A DNA stretch of 64,000 bases from Flavobacterium sp. 270 (GTDB lineage: Bacteria; Bacteroidota; Bacteroidia; Flavobacteriales; Flavobacteriaceae). This document shows positions 39,604 to 48,893 of the stretch, in pieces. Under the pieces are notes generated by a model. The model was not told where the DNA came from. It saw only the letters and a list, made by a program, of their open reading frames with translations, and did not search any database. The position numbers and the translations under genes were made by a program. The stretch is taken from NCBI RefSeq assembly GCF_004368785.1, contig NZ_SODM01000003.1, positions 372,001 through 436,000 of the forward strand. Reading direction: 5' to 3'. Position 1 is the stretch's first letter; every line of letters starts with the position of its first letter.

Positions 39604-41385
39604 TTAATTATTGTTCCCGTAGATTTTTGCGTAAAGATCTTTATAGATTTCTTTAATGATTTTACGTTTTAGTTTTAGAGTAGGAGTAAGCTGTCCGCCT
39701 TCAATAGACCAAACATCCGGCGTAAGCTCAAAACGTTTGATTTGTTCCCAGTGTCCAAACTTTTTGTTTGCTTCTTCAATTTCGCCGTCAATACGCTTGA
39801 TCACATCTGGATTTGAAGCAATTTCTGCATTCGTACTTCCTAAAGTAATTTTATGAATTTTTGCCCATTCTTTTACAAATTCAAAATTTGGCTGAATAAA
39901 AGCTGCCGGCATTTTTTCGCCTTCACCAATTACCATAATCTGCTCAATAAAACGAGATTGTTTCATGGCATTTTCGATCAATTGCGGTGCAACGTATTTT
40001 CCGCCAGAAGTTTTAAACATTTCTTTTTTACGATCGGTAATTTTCAAGAAACCTTCGCTGTCAATTTCTCCAATATCTCCGGTGTAAAAATAACCGTCTT
40101 TTAAGGCTTCTGCTGTTTTTTCAGGATCTTTATAGTAACCTAACATTACGTTTGGTCCTTTGCAAAGAATTTCGCCGTCTTCGGCAATTTTTACTTCAAC
40201 ATTGCGAATTACTTTTCCAACAGTTCCAATCTTAAAGCCTTTATTTCTTTGGTCGTTTACTGCAATTACAGGCGAAGTTTCAGATAATCCGTAACCTTCC
40301 ATAACCGGAATTTCTGCCGCAGCAAAAACTCTTGTTAATCTTGGCTGTAAAGCTGCACTTCCAGAAACCATTAAATCAAGATTACCGCCCAAACCTTCTT
40401 TCCATTTACTGAAAATAAGTTTTCTGGCAATTTTTAACTGAAATTCGTACCAAGCACCATTGGCTCCGTAAGGTTCGTATTTTAAACCTAAATCGATCGC
40501 CCAGAAAAATAATTTTTTCTTGATACCGGTTAATTCTGCGCCTTTAGCATAAATTTTATCGTAAACTTTTTCTAAAAGTCTTGGTACCGCTGTAATAACG
40601 GTAGGTTTAACTTCTTTTAAGTTATCACTGATTTTATCAATAGATTCTCCAAAATAAACCGAAACACCATAATATTGATAGATGTACAAAATCATTCTTT
40701 CAAAAATATGGCAGATAGGCAGGAAGCTCAACGCTGTGCTTTTTCCTGCATCAAACGGAATTCTTGGTGCGCTGTCTAAAACATTAGAAACAATGTTTTT
40801 GTGCGACAACATAACCCCTTTTGGTCTTCCTGTTGTACCAGAAGTATATATTATAGTAGCCAGATCGTCTTCGTGAATACTTTCTTTTTTAGCCTCAACT
40901 TCAGACTGATTGCTTTCGTCTTGTCCTGTTGTTAATAATTCAGTCCAATGTTTGCAACCCGGAATTTCATCAAACGAATACACCTCTTTAAGAGTTGGTA
41001 CATTTGCTTTTATAGCGTTTACTTTTTGCAGTACTTCTGTATCAGAAACAAAACAATAAACACTACCACTATGATTTAATATATATTCGTAATCTTCTTC
41101 GGCAATTGTTGGATAAATAGGAACGTTCTGCGCACCAGTCTGCAAAATACCAATATCCATGATATTCCATTCCGTACGGTTATTTGAAGTGATCAATGCA
41201 ATTTTATCATCTTTCTGAACGCCCATACGCAATAATGCTCTCGAAACCGCATTAGCCTTTGCAATATATTCCTTGCTGGATGTCTTTTCCCAAGCTCCAT
41301 TTTTTTTGGTCGCCAAAGCAACCGGAAGGTCGTAAGTTTCTTGTTGATAATAAGGAAAATCAAAAAGGCGTGTGATTGAAACCAT
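39604..41385 (-). CDS. Long-chain acyl-CoA synthetase
   Basis: A 593-residue AMP-forming ligase. TIIYTSGTTGRPKGVMLSH is the P-loop, VMEGYGLSETSP the A5 motif, YFYTGDIGEID A7 and KITDRKKEMFKTSGGKYVAP A8. It activates fatty acids to CoA esters and so feeds the beta-oxidation operon at 17-23 kb. The length and DGYFYTGD context fit the FAA1-type long-chain group. Confidence 0.92.
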   Translation of the reverse strand: MVSITRLFDFPYYQQETYDLPVALATKKNGAWEKTSSKEYIAKANAVSRALLRMGVQKDDKIALITSNNRTEWNIMDIGILQTGAQNVPIYPTIAEEDYEYILNHSGSVYCFVSDTEVLQKVNAIKANVPTLKEVYSFDEIPGCKHWTELLTTGQDESNQSEVEAKKESIHEDDLATIIYTSGTTGRPKGVMLSHKNIVSNVLDSAPRIPFDAGKSTALSFLPICHIFERMILYIYQYYGVSVYFGESIDKISDNLKEVKPTVITAVPRLLEKVYDKIYAKGAELTGIKKKLFFWAIDLGLKYEPYGANGAWYEFQLKIARKLIFSKWKEGLGGNLDLMVSGSAALQPRLTRVFAAAEIPVMEGYGLSETSPVIAVNDQRNKGFKIGTVGKVIRNVEVKIAEDGEILCKGPNVMLGYYKDPEKTAEALKDGYFYTGDIGEIDSEGFLKITDRKKEMFKTSGGKYVAPQLIENAMKQSRFIEQIMVIGEGEKMPAAFIQPNFEFVKEWAKIHKITLGSTNAEIASNPDVIKRIDGEIEEANKKFGHWEQIKRFELTPDVWSIEGGQLTPTLKLKRKIIKEIYKDLYAKIYGNNN

Positions 41386-41535
41386 GTTTAATATGTTGAA
41401 TTTTACTGCAAATTAAATAAAAAATAGGTACGATTTTTAATTTTATAAAATAAAATGGGAAAAATTACAAGTACTATTAAAATTCAACGAAAACGTTTTC
41501 TTTTCTGCAGTAATTTTATTAAAATAGTATAAAAA

Positions 41536-41985
41536 TTATTTAGAAGCAGTTCTTTGTGGTTCTGGTTCGTCTTCGTAATCTCTAACTCTTTCGCCCATAA
41601 TAAACATTTTTTTCTTGTTGAAATGGATTGAGAATTGAGAATACAACCAATCTTCTGTATTGTCTAATTTGTACCAAAAAGTATAGGTAGCGCTATTAAA
41701 ACCTTCTTTAAATTCAGGAACACCGGCATCATCGCATTCAATTCCCCATGTAATATTTTTTTTGCTCAAATCTTCGTTTTGCAGCATACCGGTTCCGTCG
41801 GCGTTTAAGATAATTATAGGTTCTTTTTTTCCAACAGAATAGTACGTTCCAATAATAGGATAACCAATTGTAGTTGCAATATAATGATCGTGAATTCTAT
41901 ACGTAATCTGCTGTACCTTAACTTGGGAATAAGATTGTGTCGAGATTAAGAATAATGTAAAAAGGATAACTTTTAGGGTTTTCAT
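41536..41985 (-). CDS. Exported protein of unknown function
   Basis: A 149-residue protein with a signal peptide (VILFTLFLISTQSYSQ) and a beta-rich mature part (IIGTYYSVGKKEPIIILNAD). It has no known domain, lies alone and is followed by the outer-membrane receptor gene upstream on the same strand after 138 bases. Confidence 0.6.
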   Translation of the reverse strand: MKTLKVILFTLFLISTQSYSQVKVQQITYRIHDHYIATTIGYPIIGTYYSVGKKEPIIILNADGTGMLQNEDLSKKNITWGIECDDAGVPEFKEGFNSATYTFWYKLDNTEDWLYSQFSIHFNKKKMFIMGERVRDYEDEPEPQRTASK

Positions 41986-42123
41986 TCTATGTAGGATTTT
42001 AAATTTTTTGGATTATCAAAAACAATCCAGTGGCAGGATTTTTTTGGCTAATATAATTCAAAATTCAATAGAAAAAAGGAATCTGATTTATAAGAATGTG
42101 TTTTTATGCATTTTGTGCAAATT

Positions 42124-44532
42124 TTATTCCGTAGAAAACTGATTTTCCAAAAGTTTTTCTTTAAAATCAGATTTAAAAGTATAAGCAAACGTAAGCATAA
42201 CCGCGCGCGTATCAGATTTAGAAGTTCGGCTGCTTCCAAAAAGTAAAGTATTGTTTTTATAACCGCTTTCTAATGTGTTAAACATATCGGTAACAACCAA
42301 TCCTAAACGGGAATTTCCGTTTCCGAGTTTTTGCTGAAAACCCAAATCAACATTGTAAATCGGAATTCTTTTTCCCTGTGGCGTTGCGAGAGCCGAATTA
42401 TAATTTCCAATGATTTGAAGTTTTCCGCCTTTCCAGGGAATAAAATTATTGATCATTTTTCCGTACCAGCTAAAAGCATTATTTACAACATCCTGCGCCA
42501 GATTAGAAGCATTTATGTTTTGCTGAAAAGCTGTTACACTAATATTTCCGTCATAAAAAGGAAGTGGTTTAAAGCTGAAAGTAGTTTCTAAACCATACGT
42601 TATTGTACTGCCTATATTTTCTGGTTTTAGCAAAATAACGCCATTATCCTGAAGTTGAGCGTATTGCTTAATAGTATTATTGGCATTTCGGTAAAAAGCA
42701 TTTGTAGAAAACGAATATTTATCCCATTCTTTATTGTAACTCATTTCCAGAATATGAATAATTTCGGGCTTTAAATACGGATTTCCTCCATGTGGATTCA
42801 AAGCATCGGTAATATCCACAAATGGATTCAGTTCGTCTAAATCCGGGCGGTTGATGCGTTTGCTGTAACCAAATTTCACAAATTCATCCGATTTTATATT
42901 CAATTGTAGAGAAGCCGACGGAAAAAGTTTTAGATAATTGTTGTTAAAGCGATCACTATTGTTTTCTGTAGCACCGGTATTAGAAACATTTTCTGCGCGC
43001 AAACCCAAATTGTATTTCCATTTTGGATTTTCAGCATTTCCTATAAACGAATTCAACAAACCGTAAACCGCATTTATTTGTTCGTTAAAATTGAAAATAG
43101 TACTCGATAACGGATTAATTACATATTCGTTATTGATTTGATCTGCACTTTGAAAATCAGAATTAAAGAAACGGAATGTTCCCTTATAACCCGTTTCGAT
43201 TACTGATTTTGATGCAACCGGAAAAGTGTAATTTAAAACGGCATTCGAAATATTTTCTTTTTCATAATTATGAGTTCGCTGCAAAAAAGGATTTCCAATC
43301 AGCATTTCATTTTCGTCATAATTATTGGTGTCAATATTCGTGTTTTCTCTATGAAAATTAAAAGAAGAAGTAATACTCGCACTCAGGCTTTTTCTGTCGT
43401 CAGAAAATTTTCTATCATAATTAAAAGCCAGTTCAGCCGCTTTTGAACGTTCTAATTCTAAAGAATGCCGGATATTATCGGAGAAAAAACTATTCGTATT
43501 TGTGTTTACTTTTGTTCGCAAAGTTTCGTCATTATCCTGACTTTCGAGATTTCCTAGTGCTTCAAATGAAAAAGTATTTCTTTCGTTTGGAGAAAAATCA
43601 ATATTCAGTTTAAGGTTTTGCAAACCTTCTGTACGTTCGTCATGTCTATTTTGATTGATAAAATGTTCATCATCAATAAAATAATTCGTTCTGCTGCCTT
43701 CTATTCTTTTAGTTCTTCCTGCAAAACGATTGTCATATCCCAAACCAAAATTCCATTTCTCTGTTTTTTGATTCAAAAGAACCGAACTGTTCAATCTTCC
43801 TTTTGCACCAAAACCAGTTCCTAAAACCAAAGCGCCGTTAAGCCCGTTCTGATTATTCTTTTTCAGTTTAATATTAATAATCCCGCTTTCTGCATTGGCA
43901 TCATATTTCGCCGTCGGACTACTTATGATTTCTATACTTTCAATACTGCTCGCCGCAATTTGATCCATGTTGGTAATGGCAGAGTTTTTACCATTAATTA
44001 AAATCATCGGCGATTTTCCTCGCAGCGTAATACCACCGTCTGCATCTACAGCCACAGTCGGAATACTTTTAAGCATATCTGTAGCCGTTCCGCCAGTTTG
44101 AGAAATGTTTGAAGCAGCATTAAAAACAAAACCTTCTTCTGTTTTCTGAATTTGTTTTTTCTGCGAATTCACCACAACCGTGTTCAATAAATTAGTGTCG
44201 TTTTCCAACAAAATGGTGCCTAAAGAAACCACCGAATTGGGAGATGAAATTTTTATTTTTTGAGATCTTGATTTGTATCCAATAAGTTTAAACTGTAATT
44301 CATAATCGCCAGAAAGAATCTGATCTAAAGCAAAATTTCCCGAAGCATCGGTTACCGTATAAGAAACCACTTTTGTAGAATCGGCAGTATTTTTTAAAAT
44401 GACATCAACAAATTCAATAGCCAGTTTGCCATCAGAAACATTTCCTTTTATTTGTTCTTGTTTTTGTCCAAAAGAAAATTGACACATTAATGCGATAAAG
44501 AAAAAAGCCGATTTTTGAATAATTTTTATCAT
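42124..44532 (-). CDS. TonB-dependent-receptor-like outer membrane beta-barrel protein
   Basis: The 802-residue protein begins with a signal peptide (to about 22), then a CarboxypepD_reg-like domain (about 25-105, GNVSDGKLAIEFVDVILKN). A plug follows (about 115-220, LKSIPTVAVDADGGITLRGK). The rest is a large barrel of the OMP_b-brl_2 family ending LTFAYTFKSDF. The plug lacks a clear TonB box. The substrate is unknown; peptides or proteins are possible for this group. Confidence 0.85.
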   Translation of the reverse strand: MIKIIQKSAFFFIALMCQFSFGQKQEQIKGNVSDGKLAIEFVDVILKNTADSTKVVSYTVTDASGNFALDQILSGDYELQFKLIGYKSRSQKIKISSPNSVVSLGTILLENDTNLLNTVVVNSQKKQIQKTEEGFVFNAASNISQTGGTATDMLKSIPTVAVDADGGITLRGKSPMILINGKNSAITNMDQIAASSIESIEIISSPTAKYDANAESGIINIKLKKNNQNGLNGALVLGTGFGAKGRLNSSVLLNQKTEKWNFGLGYDNRFAGRTKRIEGSRTNYFIDDEHFINQNRHDERTEGLQNLKLNIDFSPNERNTFSFEALGNLESQDNDETLRTKVNTNTNSFFSDNIRHSLELERSKAAELAFNYDRKFSDDRKSLSASITSSFNFHRENTNIDTNNYDENEMLIGNPFLQRTHNYEKENISNAVLNYTFPVASKSVIETGYKGTFRFFNSDFQSADQINNEYVINPLSSTIFNFNEQINAVYGLLNSFIGNAENPKWKYNLGLRAENVSNTGATENNSDRFNNNYLKLFPSASLQLNIKSDEFVKFGYSKRINRPDLDELNPFVDITDALNPHGGNPYLKPEIIHILEMSYNKEWDKYSFSTNAFYRNANNTIKQYAQLQDNGVILLKPENIGSTITYGLETTFSFKPLPFYDGNISVTAFQQNINASNLAQDVVNNAFSWYGKMINNFIPWKGGKLQIIGNYNSALATPQGKRIPIYNVDLGFQQKLGNGNSRLGLVVTDMFNTLESGYKNNTLLFGSSRTSKSDTRAVMLTFAYTFKSDFKEKLLENQFSTE

Positions 44533-44628
44533 CTGACAAATGTATTTATCAATTGAAAAATACGCAGAAAAAGCAGCTTAAGATATTATTAAATTAGACT
44601 TAGTAAATATTAAGATATTGTCAAAAAA

Positions 44629-44656
44629 AAACGCTCGGGAAACCGAACGTTTTTTA
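44629..44656. terminator. Terminator-like hairpin with GAAA loop
   Basis: AAAACG and TCGG pair with CCGA and CGTTTT around a GAAA tetraloop (one C-A mismatch), then T's. It lies just outside the receptor gene's 5' region and serves the plus direction or is a by-product of the repeat next to it. Confidence 0.55.
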
Positions 44657-44661
44657 ATGAA

Positions 44662-44801
44662 TTTTACCATTAGGAGATTAAGTTAATTAAGATAAAAACT
44701 TGATTTCTTAATGGTAAAAAATATTTCGAATTAAGATTGAAACTTAATCTCCTTAAAACTTAAGGCAAAAGCTTAATTAACTTAATCTCTTAATGGTAAA
44801 A
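44662..44801. repeat. 140-bp MITE-like inverted-repeat element
   Basis: The ends are 30-base inverted repeats with one mismatch (44662-44691 beginning TTTTACCATTAGGAGATTAA; 44772-44801 its inverse). The interior contains two further CTTAATGGTAAAA / CTTAATCTCC words that can pair. No gene fits inside. It occupies nearly all of the purL to receptor spacer. Confidence 0.7.
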
Positions 44802-44809
44802 AGAAAAAA

Positions 44810-47800
44810 TTAGTTTTTCTCAATCCATTTTCTAGCGTTAACAAAAGCTTCATGCCAAGGAGAAACTTCATCATTTCTGTCTTTTGGATAATGCGCCCAG
44901 TTCCATTGGAAAGTTGAACGCTCAATGTGAGGCATCATCACCAAATGTCTTCCGGTTTTATCACACATCATTGCCGTGTTGTAATCAGAACCGTTCGGGT
45001 TTGCAGGATATCCTTCGTAAGCATATTTAGAAACAATATTGTAGTTTTCTTCTGCAAGAGGCAATTTGAATTTTCCTTCTCCGTGAGAAACCCAAACTCC
45101 TAAAGTACTTCCTGCCAAAGTAGAAAGCATTACAGAATTGTTTTCCTGAACTTTTACAGATGTAAAGATACTTTCGTGTTTCTGGCTTTCGTTATGAAGC
45201 ATTTTTCCGTGAACTTCGTGTTCAGGATTAATTACTTCTAATTCCATAAACAACTGGCATCCGTTACAGATTCCAACAGATAAAGTATCTTCTCTTTTGA
45301 AGAAATTATCCAAAGCTGTTTTTGCTTTTTCATTGTATAAGAAAGCTCCGGCCCAACCTTTAGCAGAACCTAAAACATCTGAGTTAGAGAATCCTCCAAC
45401 TGCTCCGATGAATTGAATATCTTCTAAAGTTTCACGACCAGAAATTAAATCCGTCATGTGAACGTCTTTTACATCAAATCCTGCCAAATACATTGCGTTT
45501 GCCATTTCACGCTCAGAATTACTTCCTTTTTCACGGATAATTGCTGCTTTTGGTCTCTCGACTCCGCTCGAGATGACAGGCGCTTTTCCTGTAAAATGTG
45601 CAGGGAAAGTATAATTTAAAACCTGATTTTTATAGTTTTCAAAACGTGCTTGAGCTCTTCCGTTTTTAGATTGTTTTTGATCTAATAAATAAGAGGTTTC
45701 GAACCAAATGTCTCTATACTTCGCAATATCCAAATTATAAATTCCAAATTCCAAACTTGCAGTTTGTTGAACTGAACCTAATTTGAAAAATTCGATATTA
45801 TTTGATTTTAATTTAGTTTCAACTGCTTCGTTTGATTTTGCCTGGAATACGATTCCGATGTTTTCTGCGAAAAGGATTTTTAATAAGTCTTTTTCATTAA
45901 ATACAGAAAAATCAATTTTTGCTCCAAGATTAACATCGGCAAAACACATTTCTAATAAAGTAGTGATCAAACCACCGCTTCCGATATCGTGTCCAGCCAA
46001 GATTTGGTTTTCACCGATTAATTCCTGAATCGTGTTAAATGCATTTTTAAAGAAAGCCGAATCTTTAATAGTTGATGTTTCGTTTCCAATTGTATTTCTA
46101 ATTTGTGCAAAAGATGAACCTCCTAATTTGAAATCATCCTGAGACAAATTGATATAATAGATTGATTCTCCGTTTTTCTGTAAAACAGGCTCAACTACTT
46201 TTCTAATATCTGTACAATTTCCTCCCGCAGAAATAATAACCGTTCCCGGCGCAATTACTTCGTCGTTTGGATATTTTTGTTTCATAGAAAGTGAATCTTT
46301 TCCTGTCGGAATATTGATCCCCAATTCGATTGCAAATTCAGAACAAGCTTCAACCGCAGCATATAAACGAGCATCTTCACCTTCATTTTTACAAGCCCAC
46401 ATCCAGTTTGCAGAAAGAGAAACACCTTTTATTCCGTTGATAATCGGAGCCCAAACTAAATTTGATAATGATTCTGCAATTGCATTTCTAGAACCTGCAG
46501 CAGGATCAATCAAAGCCGCAATAGGAGCGTGCCCGATAGAAGTTGCAATTCCTTCTTTTCCTAAATAATCCAAAGCCATTACACCAACATTATTCAAAGG
46601 CAATTGTAACGGACCTGCATTTTGTTGTTTTGCTACTTTTCCTCCAACGCAACGGTCAACTTTGTTCGTTAACCAGTCTTTTGATGCAACCGCTTCTAAA
46701 CGTAAAACGTCTTTTAAATAACTTTCGAAATCATTTGCCGAATAAGAAACGTCAGCATATTTTCTATCGATAGTTTTATCGGTCATAACCGTTTTTGGAG
46801 AACTTCCAAAGAAATCTTCCAAAGCATAATCCATCGGTTTTGAACCGTTTGAATGTGATTGGAAAGTAAAACGGTGATCGCCCGTAACATCTCCAACCTG
46901 ATACATTGGTGAACGCTCTCTGTCAGCGATTCTTTGTAGAGTATCGATGTCTTTTTGACCAATAACCAATCCCATTCTTTCCTGAGATTCGTTACCGATA
47001 ATTTCTTTTGCAGAAAGTGTTGGGTCACCAACAGGCAATTTATCCAAATCGATTAAACCTCCAGTTTCTTCAACCAACTCAGAAAGACAATTTAAGTGTC
47101 CGCCCGCACCATGATCGTGAATCGAAACAATTGGATTGTTGTCGCTTTCTACCAAACCACGAATTGCGTTTGCAGCACGTTTTTGCATTTCCGGATTCGA
47201 ACGCTGAATTGCGTTTAACTCAATTCCTGAACCAAAAGCTCCTGTATCTGCAGAAGAAACCGCAGCACCACCCATTCCGATTCTATAATTTTCTCCTCCA
47301 AGAATTACGATTTTATCGCCTTCTTGTGGTTTTTTCTTAATTGACTGATCTAGTTTTCCGTAACCAATTCCACCTGCCTGCATGATTACTTTATCGTAAC
47401 CTACTTTACGGTTGTTTTCTTCGTGTTCAAAAGTTAAAACAGAACCTGTAATAAGCGGCTGACCAAATTTATTTCCGAAATCTGAAGCTCCGTTTGAAGC
47501 TTTGATCAAAATATCCATTGGCGTTTGGTACAACCATTTTCTTTCTTCAACTGCATTTTCCCATTTTCTGTCATCCTGAGCGGACTCAGATTTCAAACGA
47601 GAATAAGAAGTCATATAAACAGCAGTTCCAGCCAATGGCAATGAACCTTGACCTCCAGCTAAACGGTCACGAATTTCTCCTCCAGAACCTGTTGCAGCTC
47701 CGTTAAAAGGCTCTACAGTTGTTGGGAAATTGTGTGTTTCTGCTTTTAATGAAATAACCGAATCAAATTCTTTTACTTCATAAAAATCTGGTTTGTCAGC

Positions 47801-48478
47801 AGATTTTGGTGCAAATTGCTGCACTTTTGGTCCTTTTACAAAAGCAACGTTGTCTTTGTAAGCAGACACTATATCGTTAGGATTTTCCTGTGATGTTTTT
47901 TTGATTAATTTAAAAAGAGAAGTCTCTTTTTCTTCACCGTCAATTACAAATGTTCCGTTGAAAATTTTGTGACGGCAGTGCTCTGAATTCGCTTGCGAGA
48001 AAGCAAAAATTTCAGAATCAGTAAGTTTTCTTCCAAGTTTTGTTGAAAGATTATTTAAGTATTCTACTTCTTCTTCGCTTAAAGCTAAACCTTCCACTTT
48101 GTTGTAAGTAGCAATATCATCAATTTCCAGAATTGGTTCCGGCTGAATGTTGATAGTAAAAATTTCCTGATCTAATTCGTTGAATTTTTGAGAAAGCATC
48201 GGATCAAAATCATTGAAATCTTCTGTTGCCGGATGAAATTCTTCAATTCTGATAATGCCCGGAATACCCATATTCTGAGTAATCTCTACAGCATTTGTAC
48301 TCCAAGGTGTGATCATAGTGGCGCGTGGACCAACAAAAAAACCCGGCAGTGCGGATTTTTCGATCTTATTGGAGTTGGCAAAAAGCCAGTTTAATTTTGA
48401 AATGTCTTGAGCTGAAATTTCGTTTTGCGTTTGTACGGCAAAAACAGTTTTGCTTTGGTTTTCAAAGAAATGGATCAT
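44810..48478 (-). CDS. purL: Phosphoribosylformylglycinamidine synthase
   Basis: From ATG 48478 ([20 protein letters not shown]) the product has 1222 residues, the full-length one-chain FGAM synthase of purine synthesis. It has an N-terminal domain, the two-fold ATP-binding synthetase halves ([54 protein letters not shown]) and a glutamine amidotransferase domain with CNGCQLF and a terminal HIERS/Glu. Two stretches, KSESAQDD near residue 300 and VISSGVER near residue 970, are encoded by REP-like DNA inserted in frame. Both fall in loops, so function is probably kept. Confidence 0.93.
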   Translation of the reverse strand: MIHFFENQSKTVFAVQTQNEISAQDISKLNWLFANSNKIEKSALPGFFVGPRATMITPWSTNAVEITQNMGIPGIIRIEEFHPATEDFNDFDPMLSQKFNELDQEIFTINIQPEPILEIDDIATYNKVEGLALSEEEVEYLNNLSTKLGRKLTDSEIFAFSQANSEHCRHKIFNGTFVIDGEEKETSLFKLIKKTSQENPNDIVSAYKDNVAFVKGPKVQQFAPKSADKPDFYEVKEFDSVISLKAETHNFPTTVEPFNGAATGSGGEIRDRLAGGQGSLPLAGTAVYMTSYSRLKSESAQDDRKWENAVEERKWLYQTPMDILIKASNGASDFGNKFGQPLITGSVLTFEHEENNRKVGYDKVIMQAGGIGYGKLDQSIKKKPQEGDKIVILGGENYRIGMGGAAVSSADTGAFGSGIELNAIQRSNPEMQKRAANAIRGLVESDNNPIVSIHDHGAGGHLNCLSELVEETGGLIDLDKLPVGDPTLSAKEIIGNESQERMGLVIGQKDIDTLQRIADRERSPMYQVGDVTGDHRFTFQSHSNGSKPMDYALEDFFGSSPKTVMTDKTIDRKYADVSYSANDFESYLKDVLRLEAVASKDWLTNKVDRCVGGKVAKQQNAGPLQLPLNNVGVMALDYLGKEGIATSIGHAPIAALIDPAAGSRNAIAESLSNLVWAPIINGIKGVSLSANWMWACKNEGEDARLYAAVEACSEFAIELGINIPTGKDSLSMKQKYPNDEVIAPGTVIISAGGNCTDIRKVVEPVLQKNGESIYYINLSQDDFKLGGSSFAQIRNTIGNETSTIKDSAFFKNAFNTIQELIGENQILAGHDIGSGGLITTLLEMCFADVNLGAKIDFSVFNEKDLLKILFAENIGIVFQAKSNEAVETKLKSNNIEFFKLGSVQQTASLEFGIYNLDIAKYRDIWFETSYLLDQKQSKNGRAQARFENYKNQVLNYTFPAHFTGKAPVISSGVERPKAAIIREKGSNSEREMANAMYLAGFDVKDVHMTDLISGRETLEDIQFIGAVGGFSNSDVLGSAKGWAGAFLYNEKAKTALDNFFKREDTLSVGICNGCQLFMELEVINPEHEVHGKMLHNESQKHESIFTSVKVQENNSVMLSTLAGSTLGVWVSHGEGKFKLPLAEENYNIVSKYAYEGYPANPNGSDYNTAMMCDKTGRHLVMMPHIERSTFQWNWAHYPKDRNDEVSPWHEAFVNARKWIEKN
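45555..45579. repeat. REP-like sequence inside purL (second copy in coding order)
   Basis: TCTCGACTCCGCTCGAGATG followed by ACAG is the palindromic REP type usually found between flavobacterial genes. In purL it is read as VISSGVER at the linker before the glutaminase domain. Confidence 0.7.
47569..47594. repeat. REP-like sequence inside purL (first copy in coding order)
   Basis: TGTCATCCTGAGCGGACTCA plus GATTTC carries the GTCATCCTGAGCG core and the palindrome CTGAGCGGACTCAG. It is read in frame as part of [14 protein letters not shown]. Confidence 0.6.
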
Positions 48479-48504
48479 TTTGTGTAGTTTGTTGTATTGA
48501 GCTG

Positions 48505-48536
48505 CAAATTTAGTGTAAATAAATAGCAAGCGCAAA
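48505..48536 (-). promoter_or_regulatory. purL promoter
   Basis: On the minus strand TAAATTTG (48512-48505) with TTTG (48536-48533) 20 bases upstream, a full match to the Bacteroidota promoter. The TSS would lie about 20 bases before the ATG at 48478, which supports that start over upstream ones. Confidence 0.7.
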
Positions 48537-48840
48537 TTTGAAAAGAATCTTTTTTTGAGGTACAAAGATACGGAGTTACAAAGGTTCAGAGGTTCAGAGG
48601 AACACAGGCTCAAAGGTTTTGTTTCACGCAGATTTGGCAGATTGAGCAGATTTAAGTGATGTAGATTTTAGAAATCTTAATGTAAGATACAAAGGTTCAG
48701 AGGTACAAAGACTCAAAGATTTTTTAAGCAGATTTAACAGCCTAAAAATTATTTGGGTTTTAGAAATAAATCTGTGAAAATAATATAGCAACCGTGTAAA
48801 TCCGCTTAATCTGCCAAATCTGCGAGCAAAAAAACAACCC
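48537..48840. repeat. Spacer of periodic repeats upstream of purL
   Basis: No gene seen. Words such as ACAAAGGTTCAGAGG (48577, 48689) and GCAGATTTGGCAGATTGAGC (48629), with its inverse near 48803-48825, give pairing across the spacer. Same families as at 29.8-30.1 and 50.9-51.1 kb. Confidence 0.6.
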
Positions 48841-48844
48841 ATAA

Positions 48845-48872
48845 AAAAAGCGGCAATCTGCCGCTTTTTAAA
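48845..48872. terminator. Terminator of the endonuclease gene
   Basis: AAAAAGCGGC (48845-48854) pairs with GCCGCTTTTT (48860-48869). It lies downstream of the minus-strand stop at 48894. Confidence 0.88.
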
Positions 48873-48893
48873 TACATCAAAATCTAATTTTAG

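Noticed and set aside
46543..47340. Several open frames opposite purL
   Set aside because: All are antisense to a well-supported long gene and have no family features.
48479..48613. 45-residue N-terminal extension of PurL
   Set aside because: It would include the promoter (48505-48536) and repeat DNA. The MIHFFENQ start is typical for the enzyme.
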